Source: a bacterium
Lineage (GTDB): Bacteria; Actinomycetota; Acidimicrobiia; Acidimicrobiales; CATQHL01
Direction: 5' to 3'
DNA: 41,161 bases
NCBI GenBank assembly: GCA_028824415.1
Contig: JAPPDX010000057.1
Span: forward strand, 1-41,161
A program made the position numbers and the translations under genes. This document shows positions 18,301 to 25,231 of the stretch, one piece after another (position 1 is the stretch's first letter; every line of letters begins with the position of its first letter). The notes beneath the pieces were generated by a model. That model saw only the letters and a program-made list of their open reading frames with translations, had not been told where the DNA came from and did not search any database.

Positions 18301-20013
18301 CAGAACGCCCCTGCCGAATACTCGGTGACCGACGGAATCGTCACCGGTCCTGCCATCGACCAGATGTTGTCGACGTACCGGATCCTCCGTCCCGTCTTCG
18401 ACCCTTCTACGACCGAACTCCTTTTGACGCCATCAAGGCGCGAAGTCATACGTGAGCACCTGTACCGAGAACTGACCAAGGCCTCCTACGACAGGACCGC
18501 CCGACGGCGCTGGGTGCAACTCGTGCGCCAACTCCTCGACGAAGGCACCCAAGTCGATCTGCGCTGCGAACTCATCCATGTGCAGTTGGGAGTAGCGGCG
18601 ACAAGTCTCAAACCCCGACGCGAAGTGCGGGCCAAGATTGAGGACGAACTCGTTCCCGTTTCCTTGCAGCACCTCAACGAGGACGGCGTGCCAGAACTGG
18701 AGGCCGCCCTCACGTCACCCGAATCGCAACCGGAGCCACCACCCGAAGGGCCTACGAGCGACAGCCGACGCCCGCCGAGCGGTAGTCCCGCTGGGGTTAG
18801 CGCCGAGGCTCCTCTGGAGGCCGAGAAGACTGAGGCGGCAACGCCCGACAGCGACATCGAATCGGCCGCGCCAATCGCCGACGATCCGATCGCGGGTCGC
18901 CCACGCGTGCTGATCGGCGTTGCATCAGGCTCCTTCGGGGGCGGGCGCGAGATCTTCTTCGACCCCCAAAGCCCCGACGAGAAACTAAATAACCCGCACA
19001 TCTCGATCACGGGCGAGACCGGGACGGGCAAGACCCAGGCAACGAAGGCAATCCTCAGCGAACTCCTCCCGCTCGGCATCCCGGCTCTCATCCTCGACTT
19101 CAAGGACGACTACGCCAAACCGGACTACGCCGCTTCCGAGGGCCTTACCGTCCACGATGCGTCGCTTGGAGCGCTGCCGTTCAACCCGATGGTGCCGCCA
19201 ATCGACAGGATGACCGGCCACGCCAATCCCACAGCACATCTGCACGAACTCTCCAACACGCTGCAGCGCATCTACGGGCTGGGCGACCAACAGGCCTTCG
19301 CTCTCCGCGAAGCGATGAAGGAGACCTACGCGATCGTCGGTGTCGGCACTAAGCCCTTCGTCCCAGAGCCCTCCCAGCAGTACCTCCCATTCGAGGCGAT
19401 CAAGGACGTGTTGGTGCGGGAGAAATCCACGACATTGCTCGGGCGGCTGTCCCCGGTATTCGATCTCGGGGTGTTCAGCGAGGGTGATGCTGCACTCAAG
19501 TTGTCCGACCTGCTCGAAACGCCGACTGTGATCAGGCTCAGCCAACTGCCCGGCGACCAAGTGAAGAACGCCGTCGCCGAGTTCTTCCTGATGGCGATGC
19601 ACTCCTATCTCATGCGACGCGAACAGCCCCACGTCCTACGACAGGTGCTCGTGCTTGACGAGGCGTGGCGACTCGTCTCCTCGCGCTTCCTCAAGCCGTT
19701 GATGCTCGAGGGACGCGCCTTCGGCCTAGGCGTCATCGTGGCCACACAGTTTCCGCGTCACCTGCCCGAGGAGATCTCAGGCTCGACCGCGACACGCCTC
19801 TTCTTCGGTCAGACGAAGGCCGAGCAGGTCCGCGAGATCCAGCGGACACTGGTCGGCAAGACCAGCGGTCCCGACGCGGAGAACATCGATCGAGTCGTCC
19901 GCGGTCTCGCGCCATTGGAGTGCGTGATGCAGAACGCACAGCACGCGCCATGGGTGCGCGTGAAGGTAACCCCCTACTACGCGCGGCTCAACGAGGAACC
20001 TTCCGATGAGTAG
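15337..20013 (+). CDS. PD-(D/E)xK-like nuclease motif plus HerA-type ATPase, large island effector
   Basis: A 1558-aa multidomain protein. Residues 1-280 are of unknown fold. Residues about 281-350 are a Pro/Glu/Asp-rich linker (KPKPKPEPEP, repeated EPDDAD). A long unrecognised helical region follows to about 940. At 967-986 the stretch SDLLVID...VTIVEVKAH has Asp967 and Glu984-Val-Lys986, the D...ExK arrangement of PD-(D/E)xK nucleases. A second Pro-rich linker covers about 1128-1190. The C-terminus is a HerA/FtsK-type motor: Walker A GETGTGKT (1226-1233), LILDFKDDYA, Walker B VLVLDEAW (Asp1441-Glu1442) and VIVATQFPRHLPEEI. HerA-type ATPases typically work as hexameric DNA pumps with a nuclease. 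It overlaps the upstream gene by 4 nt and is the last gene of the operon. Confidence 0.82.
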   Translation: MNSAQMADEASREATLIAELLAYAIRDAEGNTGVLIRDLHLDSAAVCAQLRRLGEEGLDLRIAYLNPEASEAALGAGIPSEEFDTSVEQAERWRNERGLDALIVVVSESDQAKLTSLEDFVLIGPSSLRGLLVERAQLELSEINDVLPRWWGIIGHDEQTSFIDLLDYFLALEGLEPEQVKEAAATSINMLGLLPDPALFDDPNENQLRKRLEENRVLALRLANFSEDDRAKVDAALAAEEDHERRARLQAQLRTLQRHRRGGEMALSASDARELLKARARKPKPKPEPEPNGDAPDDPPPPQPSSLTALAAGALLRPTADNSEPDDADSREPDDADDTAPASLAQAVEELTSELDNLEQTVRPEPIRVTLPSGTQIDGEVQTDVLALVGRMVDESRCGGLARVLGADIAAMVRNFQQSAELIESWDLARIAYLIEAFAETDSHFDPIRQAFEQYGAARRDLLPMVRELCVEPLLVAVSPSSAPLVAAVVDTYQCLVTTLRDDHTALHEAFAEDARALLERVLLIDTVFLDNGSSLVALLTPLHPLLLWHYMEYTRVLMNQRDTLEVRDRELVFSELDRNGVPLFLSSLGVPRLVSQHGALSLPYAGKFGSLPQFSETANASDPKDGLEPIRKLLEAFIDMHPSSAEGLRLAVLEPPDAAQFLLACCDLADRKDAKLRGAHITVLRSRAGVGAELDLSADEERRVQQRFGDHANRRFTFETIRVAEEDLAPPDGLMCHIYIAVDQTKRLHANASGQPQRIQPLTNRRRLAYRLSSDTLDLEPEPGGILADYSKLAQLAVGSTILSYSLIHQAEDLRARLQEGARQVPWYAVVDGHVDRDLDIGGLRILTARERTRDVAAFTRSSDAFRRSLRDVVRQFNTSVNDDALDSILVSLSELLDAGLLALRPGKSGEIVVPHVKGILGMMVSVKHLRDTAPPGLDRIVLSLDSEEARRWLHLHDNNDNSRSDLLVIDGADSQFTVTIVEVKAHQNAPAEYSVTDGIVTGPAIDQMLSTYRILRPVFDPSTTELLLTPSRREVIREHLYRELTKASYDRTARRRWVQLVRQLLDEGTQVDLRCELIHVQLGVAATSLKPRREVRAKIEDELVPVSLQHLNEDGVPELEAALTSPESQPEPPPEGPTSDSRRPPSGSPAGVSAEAPLEAEKTEAATPDSDIESAAPIADDPIAGRPRVLIGVASGSFGGGREIFFDPQSPDEKLNNPHISITGETGTGKTQATKAILSELLPLGIPALILDFKDDYAKPDYAASEGLTVHDASLGALPFNPMVPPIDRMTGHANPTAHLHELSNTLQRIYGLGDQQAFALREAMKETYAIVGVGTKPFVPEPSQQYLPFEAIKDVLVREKSTTLLGRLSPVFDLGVFSEGDAALKLSDLLETPTVIRLSQLPGDQVKNAVAEFFLMAMHSYLMRREQPHVLRQVLVLDEAWRLVSSRFLKPLMLEGRAFGLGVIVATQFPRHLPEEISGSTATRLFFGQTKAEQVREIQRTLVGKTSGPDAENIDRVVRGLAPLECVMQNAQHAPWVRVKVTPYYARLNEEPSDE

Positions 20014-20056
20014 GGCCTACCCGTCGAGCGTGTCGTCTTAGGGTTTTGCGCCGTTG

Positions 20057-20128
20057 GTCGGACAGGTGCCGCAAGCTGAGGGGTCGCGGCGCGTTGGGAC
20101 CCCGCGAGTCCGACAGTAAGCGCTGTCG
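20057..20128. other. Nested inverted repeats downstream of the island operon
   Basis: Outer arms GTCGGAC (20057-20063) and GTCCGAC (20108-20114), inner arms GGGGTC (20080-20085) and GACCCC (20098-20103), then a separate hairpin CGACAG-TAAGCG-CTGTCG (20111-20128) sharing bases with the outer arm. This could be a structured terminator, a small RNA, or the remnant of an insertion boundary. There is no T-tract. Confidence 0.4.
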
Positions 20129-20208
20129 AGACAAGGAGGCGCAACGCACAGCCTAGAGGGGGTCGGATCACGAGACCCGGGGCGGACCGACGCCAGAGAC
20201 AAGCCCCA

Positions 20209-20214
20209 TACAAT
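20209..20214 (+). promoter_or_regulatory. Putative -10 box (TACAAT) of the second MFS gene
   Basis: Good match to TANNNT, 9 nt upstream of ATG 20224, where no Shine-Dalgarno is visible; consistent with a nearly leaderless mRNA. Confidence 0.5.
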
Positions 20215-20223
20215 GCGCCCGGC

Positions 20224-21789
20224 ATGCGCGAGAACCCCGCGGGGGAGTCCACCGAGCCGCATCCTCGGCGCTGGTTGATCCTCGTCGTCCTGTGTTCGTC
20301 GATGGTGATGGTCTTCAGCAACCTCGGTTCGATGAACGTCGCCCTGCCGACCATGCAGACGGCGCTGGGGGCCAGCGGCTCGGATCTGCAATGGATCACC
20401 GACGCCCACATCCTGACCTTCGCCTGCCTGCTGCTGCCGCTCGGTGCCCTCGGTGATCGCCGGGGCCGCAAGGGGGTGCTGCTCGTCGGGATCGTGGTCT
20501 TCGGAGTGGCCAGCGGGCTGGCGGCGTTCTCGACAACCGCCGGGGAGGTGATCATCTACCGGACCATCATGGGGGTCGGCGCCGCCCTCGTCATGCCGGC
20601 AACGCTGTCGATCGGCGCGGTGATCTTCCCGGCGTCGGAGCGGGCCAAGGCCGTCGCCGCCTGGTCGGCGGCCGCCGGCCTGAGTGGGATGCTCGGTCCC
20701 GTCATCGGCGGCGTCCTGCTCCGGTACTTCTGGTGGGGCTCGGCGTTCCTGTTCACCGTCCCCGTGGCCGGGGTGGTCCTGGCGCTGGTCACCTGGATCG
20801 TGCCGACGTCCCGGGACGAGGCACGGCGGCCACTGGACGCGGTCGGCTCGGCGCTGTCGATCGTGGCGCTCGGCTGCCTGCTCTACGGAATCATCGAGGG
20901 CCCCGAACTGGGATGGCGAGATCCGTGGGTGATCGGCGGCTTCGGCGTGGCGGTGGTGGGATTCTGGGCCTACGCCCGCTGGGAGCGCCGGGTCCGGTTC
21001 CCCATGCTCGACCCGGCGTACTTCGGCAACCGGGTCTTCACCCTCGGGGCCGTCTCCGCCGTCTGCACCTTCTTCGCCCTGTACGGCATCGTCTTCATCC
21101 TCACCCAGTACTTCCAGTTCGCGCAGGGCCTCACGCCGCTCGGAGCGGGTCTCCGGATGCTGCCGGTCTCGGTGGTCGTGTTCCTGATCGCACCCCGCAT
21201 CCCCGCCGTGATCGCCCGATCCGGCACGCGGGCCACGATCAGTGCCGGGCTGGTGATCACCGCCGCCGGGATGGCGATCATGGGAATGCTCAGCGCGGCG
21301 TCGCCGTACTGGCTCGCCGCGGTGGGCCTCCTGGTGCTGGGCAGCGGGCTCGCCGTGACCATGCCGACCGCGACGCACGCCATCGTCAGTTCGCTCCCGC
21401 CGCACAAGTCCGGCGTCGGCTCGGCCCTCAACGACATGACACGCGAGACGGGCGGGGCGATCGGCATCGCGCTGCTGGGCTCGCTCCTGTCGGTCGGCTA
21501 CCGGCAGGGGATCTCCGGGAGGTTGGGAGACCTGCCGTCGGAGGTGGCCGAGGCTGCATCCGACTCGATCGGCGCTGCCCTCGTCGCCGGCGGAGAGCTA
21601 CCTGCCGAGGCGGCCGAACGGCTGCATGGTCTCGCCACCGATGCATTCGACCGGGGCATGACCCTGGCCGCCTGGAGTGCGGCGGGTGCGCTGCTCCTCG
21701 TCGCCGTGATCGTCTACCGGATGTATCCCAAGCACCGAACCGTCACCCGTCCGGCCGCGCCGGCGGAAGCGGGTGCCGGGAGCGGCTGA
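20224..21789 (+). CDS. MFS drug exporter, DHA2 (EmrB/QacA-like) family, copy 2
   Basis: A 521-aa, 14-helix exporter closely related to the protein at 6288-7895. By eye more than half the residues match along the whole length, including ALGASGSDLQWITDAHILTF, GALGDRRGRKGVLLVG (motif A), YRTIMGVGAALVMPATLSI, LTQYFQFAQGLTPLGAGLR and GVGSALNDMTRETGGAIGIA. Copy 1 and this copy lie on either side of the island. The substrate is unknown. The gene ends 9 nt before the FAD-linked dehydrogenase, so both may be one transcript, though no functional link is evident. Confidence 0.92.
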   Translation: MRENPAGESTEPHPRRWLILVVLCSSMVMVFSNLGSMNVALPTMQTALGASGSDLQWITDAHILTFACLLLPLGALGDRRGRKGVLLVGIVVFGVASGLAAFSTTAGEVIIYRTIMGVGAALVMPATLSIGAVIFPASERAKAVAAWSAAAGLSGMLGPVIGGVLLRYFWWGSAFLFTVPVAGVVLALVTWIVPTSRDEARRPLDAVGSALSIVALGCLLYGIIEGPELGWRDPWVIGGFGVAVVGFWAYARWERRVRFPMLDPAYFGNRVFTLGAVSAVCTFFALYGIVFILTQYFQFAQGLTPLGAGLRMLPVSVVVFLIAPRIPAVIARSGTRATISAGLVITAAGMAIMGMLSAASPYWLAAVGLLVLGSGLAVTMPTATHAIVSSLPPHKSGVGSALNDMTRETGGAIGIALLGSLLSVGYRQGISGRLGDLPSEVAEAASDSIGAALVAGGELPAEAAERLHGLATDAFDRGMTLAAWSAAGALLLVAVIVYRMYPKHRTVTRPAAPAEAGAGSG

Positions 21790-21798
21790 GGCCGGCCG

Positions 21799-23232
21799 AT
21801 GGTCCAACCCGAGGGGACCACCGATCCTCGTGCCCTCATTGCCAATCTCGCCGCGGCGGTGGGCGCACGGCATGCCCAGACCGACGAGGACATCCTGGCG
21901 CCACTGCTCGTCGATGAGCGCCGGCGCTACCACGGCGAAGCCTTGGCCGTGGTCTCCCCCGCCGACACCGCCGAGGTGGCGACGGTCGTGCGCCTCTGTG
22001 CCACCGCAGGCATCGCTGTGGTCCCCCAGGGCGGCAACACGGGGCTCTGCGGCGGGGCGACGCCGCTGGGCGAGGCGCCGTCGGTGATCCTCAGCCTGCG
22101 GCGCATGCGCGAGGTGCGCCGCATCGACCGGCTGGGACGCACGATCACCGTCGGAGCCGGCGCCACCGTGGAGGAGGTCGCCGGCGCCGCCGCGGCCGCG
22201 GGTCTGCTGTTCCCGCTCAGCTTCGGGGCCGAGGGGACCGCTCAGATCGGCGGCGCCCTGTCCACCAACGCCGGCGGGACCAACGTGCTGCGCTACGGCG
22301 GCGCCCGCGCGCTCACCCTGGGCCTGGAGGTGGTGCTGGCCGACGGCACCGTGGCGCGCCTGGGCCGCGGGCTGCGCAAGGACAACACCGGCTACGACCT
22401 GAAGCACCTCTTCGTGGGCAGCGAGGGCACGCTCGGGGTGATCTGCGAGGCCACCCTGGCGCTGCACCCGCTGCCGCGCCAGCGGGCCACGGCGATGGCC
22501 ACAGTGACCGGAGCGGCCGAGGGCCTGGAACTGCTGGTTCGGCTCCAGGAAGCCGGCGACGGCCGGGTCAGCGCCTGCGAATGGCTGAGCCCCACCACCC
22601 GGCGTCTGGCCTGCGAGGGGCCCGCCGGCGCCCGAGACCCCTTCGGGGGCGGGCCGGAGTCGCTGGTGCTGGTGGAGTTGACCTCCAGCCGCGCCGGCGA
22701 CGACCTGCGCCGGCTGCTCGAGGAGATCCTCGCCGGCTCACTCGAGGCGGGCGTCATCGGCGACGCCACGGTGGCCGACGGGGTGGCCGCGGCCGAGCGA
22801 CTCTGGCGGGTGCGCGAGGCCCCACCCGAGGCCGAGAAGCATGCGGGAGGCTCCATCAAGCACGACATCGCCGTGATGCCCGACCGGATGCCGGAGTTCC
22901 TGGAGCGGGCTGGCAGCGCGGTCGGCGCAGTCCTCGGTGGCGTGCGGATCAACGCCTTCGGGCATCTCGGCGACGGCAACATCCATTTCAACCTGCTCGC
23001 GCCGCCGGGCGAGGCCCCGCACGTGCTCTTCGACTGCGAGGAGCGTCTCACCGAGTCCGTCTTCGACGTGGCCGAATCGCTCGGCGGCAGCTTCAGCGCC
23101 GAGCACGGCATCGGCCGGCGCTGGCGCCACGAACTGGCCCGCCGCGGACAGCCCGCCGCCCTGGACCTGATGCGCCGACTCAAGGCCACTCTCGACCCCG
23201 ACGGGATCCTGAACCCCGGCAAGGTGCTCTGA
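21799..23232 (+). CDS. FAD-linked D-2-hydroxyacid dehydrogenase (GlcD/D-2-hydroxyglutarate dehydrogenase family)
   Basis: A 477-aa flavoenzyme oxidising a D-2-hydroxyacid (lactate, glycolate or 2-hydroxyglutarate) to the 2-oxoacid. The N-terminal FAD-binding (PCMH-type) domain shows VVPQGGNTGLCGGATPLG and ALSTNAGGTNVLRYGG, followed by GTLGVICEATLALHPLP. The C-terminal FAD-oxidase domain has INAFGHLGDGNIHFNLL, with the metal/substrate histidines, and SFSAEHGIGRRW. The length and the single-chain form fit the D-2-hydroxyglutarate/D-lactate branch rather than the three-subunit glycolate oxidase, as no glcE/glcF follows. GAGG lies before the ATG. It is convergent with the MaoC gene. Confidence 0.9.
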   Translation: MVQPEGTTDPRALIANLAAAVGARHAQTDEDILAPLLVDERRRYHGEALAVVSPADTAEVATVVRLCATAGIAVVPQGGNTGLCGGATPLGEAPSVILSLRRMREVRRIDRLGRTITVGAGATVEEVAGAAAAAGLLFPLSFGAEGTAQIGGALSTNAGGTNVLRYGGARALTLGLEVVLADGTVARLGRGLRKDNTGYDLKHLFVGSEGTLGVICEATLALHPLPRQRATAMATVTGAAEGLELLVRLQEAGDGRVSACEWLSPTTRRLACEGPAGARDPFGGGPESLVLVELTSSRAGDDLRRLLEEILAGSLEAGVIGDATVADGVAAAERLWRVREAPPEAEKHAGGSIKHDIAVMPDRMPEFLERAGSAVGAVLGGVRINAFGHLGDGNIHFNLLAPPGEAPHVLFDCEERLTESVFDVAESLGGSFSAEHGIGRRWRHELARRGQPAALDLMRRLKATLDPDGILNPGKVL

Positions 23233-23241
23233 GCCGGGCCG

Positions 23242-23259
23242 CGGCGCCGGCCGGCGCCG
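23242..23259. terminator. Perfect GC palindrome between convergent genes
   Basis: CGGCGCCGGCCGGCGCCG, an 18-bp perfect palindrome 9 nt after the FAD-oxidase stop, followed by a second palindrome TCAGGCCTGA at 23268-23277. Its position in the 61-nt convergent gap suggests a bidirectional terminator. No T-tract. Confidence 0.4.
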
Positions 23260-23293
23260 TGGCGAGCTCAGGCCTGAGGTTCGGACAAGGGGT

Positions 23294-24160
23294 TCAGGCC
23301 AGGCTCAGGGTGCCGTTGTCGATCACGGCGCGGTCGGCGACGAAGGTTCGATACCAGGCGCGGTCGCCCTCGATCCAGACGTGCACGTCGAGACGATCGC
23401 CGGGGAAGACGGGGGCCGAGAACCGGCCGTACATGCCGCCGAAGCGCGCCGGGTCGCCGTCGCAGACGGCGTGCAGCAGCGCTCGGCCGGTGAAGCCGTA
23501 GGTGCACAGGCCGTGCAGGATGGGCCTGTCGAAGCCGGCGAGGGCGGCGAAGGCCGGGTCGCTGTGCAGTGGGTTCCGGTCACCGTTCAGCCGGTAGAGC
23601 AGAGCCTGGTCGGTGCGGGTGGTGTAGCTCACCACCTTGTCGGGACCCCGGTCGGGCCGGTCGGCGCCCGGGGCCGACGGTCCCCGGTCGCCGCCCCAGC
23701 CGCCCTCGCCTCGCAGCACCAGGGTGGCCACGTTGGTGTACATCGGCTGTCCATCGGCGGTGTCGGTGGCGCTGGAGGTGATCTCCACGACCGCCGCCTT
23801 GCCCTTGTCGTAGACCCCGGTGATCTTCGCGACGGTGCTGATCGTGGCCTCGGTCGGCAGCGGGCGGTGCAGCGTGATGGTCTGCTCTCCGTGCAGCAGC
23901 AGCGCCGGGTTGAACGGGCCGAGGTGCCGCATGGGGTTGTCGGGGTTGCGGCCCATCCCGTCGCCAAGCACCACGCACATGGTGGGCAGGGCCTTCTGGG
24001 TGATCTCGTGGCTGTTCTCGGTCGTGAACTCCAGTTCGGAGCCCACGGGATCGTCCATGCCGGCGCCCACCCCGAGGGCGTACAGGAGGCAATCCTTGGA
24101 TTTCCAACTGCTCTCGGCCGGTGAGCCCTCTGCTCCGAGGGCGTCGGGGTTGATGGGCAT
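23294..24160 (-). CDS. MaoC-type (R)-specific enoyl-CoA hydratase/dehydratase
   Basis: Adds water to trans-2-enoyl-CoA, in fatty acid or steroid side-chain breakdown. The 288-aa protein has the double hot-dog layout of hydratase 2 enzymes. The C-terminal half carries the hydratase-2 motif LNGDRNPLHSDPAFA with catalytic Asp194 and His199, followed by FDRPILHGLCTYGF. The N-terminal hot-dog lacks this motif, as is normal, and contains GRNPDNPMRHLGPFNPALLL. ATG 24160 is chosen because AGGAGG lies 7 nt upstream; the longer open frame has no support. It is divergent from the alcohol dehydrogenase gene. Confidence 0.9.
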   Translation of the reverse strand: MPINPDALGAEGSPAESSWKSKDCLLYALGVGAGMDDPVGSELEFTTENSHEITQKALPTMCVVLGDGMGRNPDNPMRHLGPFNPALLLHGEQTITLHRPLPTEATISTVAKITGVYDKGKAAVVEITSSATDTADGQPMYTNVATLVLRGEGGWGGDRGPSAPGADRPDRGPDKVVSYTTRTDQALLYRLNGDRNPLHSDPAFAALAGFDRPILHGLCTYGFTGRALLHAVCDGDPARFGGMYGRFSAPVFPGDRLDVHVWIEGDRAWYRTFVADRAVIDNGTLSLA

Positions 24161-24232
24161 GGCACGCCTCCTGGTGGTCGGTGACGGTGCTGCAACACTA
24201 CCGAGCAGCCGTGAGCCGACCGATGCGCCTCG

Positions 24233-24238
24233 TAGGAT
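24233..24238 (+). promoter_or_regulatory. Putative leaderless -10 box (TAGGAT) of the alcohol dehydrogenase gene
   Basis: TANNNT hexamer 9 nt upstream of ATG 24248, which has only a run of C residues before it and no Shine-Dalgarno. Confidence 0.5.
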
Positions 24239-24247
24239 GATTCCCCC

Positions 24248-25222
24248 ATGAAAGCAGTGCGCTGCATCGACGGGCGCATGCAGCTCTGCGACGTGCCCCG
24301 ACCGGTTCCCGGCGACGGCCAGGTGCTGGTGACGGTCGCCTCGGCAGGCATCTGCTCCTCGGACCTGCACATGGCCCGCCTGGGCCTACTGGACCCACAG
24401 GTCACCGTCGGCCACGAGATCGCCGGCCGGCTGGCCGACGGCACCCCCGTCGTCGTCGAGCCCGTGACGCCATGCGGGCAGCGGTGCGACTTCTGTGACG
24501 GCGGCGACTACAACCTCTGTCCCACCTCGGTGCGGCAGGTGCTCGGCATCGGCGCCGACGGCGGCATGGCCGAGTACGTGGCGGCCGACGCCGCCGGAAT
24601 CGTGCCGCTGGGCGGCATCGACGATCGCATCGCCGACGCCAGTCTGGTGGAGCCGCTGGCGGTGTGCGTGCACGGCCTGCGCTTGGCCGGCTCCGGCGCA
24701 GGTGCGGGCAGGCGGCGGATCCTGGTGATCGGCGGCGGCGCCCTGGGGCTCTGTGCCGCCGCCGCGGCCCGCCACGACGGCGCGGAGGTTGCGGTGCTGG
24801 CCCGCCACGAGGCTCAGCGAGCCGCAGCCGACCGCCTCGGCGCCGCCGAACCCGACGGCGGCCGGTACGACCTCGTCGTGGACGCGGCCGGCACGCCCGA
24901 GGCACTGGCCGAAGCCGCCCGCAGGGCCCGGCGCGGCGGCACCCTGCTGCTGCTGGCCAACTACTGGGGAACCGACATCGTGCTCCCGGGTGGGAGCGTC
25001 ATGTTCAAGGAGCTGCGCATCCTCACCGGGATCATGTACGGGCGGGGAACCTCCGGTCGGGACATCGAAGCGGCGGCCGGGATCCTGGAAGCCAACCCCG
25101 AAGTAGCTCGAGCGCTGGTCACCCACCGCTTCCCCCTCGACGCCGTCGACGAGGCCTTCGACGTCGCCGCCCGGCGCGCCGAGGGCGCCATCAAGGTCGT
25201 GCTCGACCCGACGGCGAGCTGA
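24248..25222 (+). CDS. Zinc-dependent medium-chain alcohol/polyol dehydrogenase
   Basis: A 324-aa MDR-family NAD(P)-dependent dehydrogenase. Catalytic zinc ligands are visible as C36 in AGICSSDLH and the GHE motif (55-57). The structural zinc lobe is C76, C80, C83 and C91 in PCGQRCDFCDGGDYNLC. The Rossmann fold has VIGGGALGL. The protein is slightly shorter than the usual 340-350 aa. It resembles the threonine/sorbitol dehydrogenase branch, with no clear substrate call. The gene lacks a Shine-Dalgarno and is probably leaderless. It is followed after 9 nt by a secreted beta-lactamase-fold protein. Confidence 0.9.
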   Translation: MKAVRCIDGRMQLCDVPRPVPGDGQVLVTVASAGICSSDLHMARLGLLDPQVTVGHEIAGRLADGTPVVVEPVTPCGQRCDFCDGGDYNLCPTSVRQVLGIGADGGMAEYVAADAAGIVPLGGIDDRIADASLVEPLAVCVHGLRLAGSGAGAGRRRILVIGGGALGLCAAAAARHDGAEVAVLARHEAQRAAADRLGAAEPDGGRYDLVVDAAGTPEALAEAARRARRGGTLLLLANYWGTDIVLPGGSVMFKELRILTGIMYGRGTSGRDIEAAAGILEANPEVARALVTHRFPLDAVDEAFDVAARRAEGAIKVVLDPTAS

Positions 25223-25231
25223 GACGGCCCC

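Noticed and set aside
9934-20013. Complete Dnd/Ssp, BREX, DISARM or Wadjet system
   Set aside because: No DndABCDE/SspABCD, PglX/PglZ, DISARM helicase/methylase or SMC-like JetC in or next to the operon.
9768-20223. Direct-repeat attachment sites flanking the island
   Set aside because: Only an 8-nt chance match (gtcgagcg) was found at the two edges; no tRNA gene, integrase or transposase is present.
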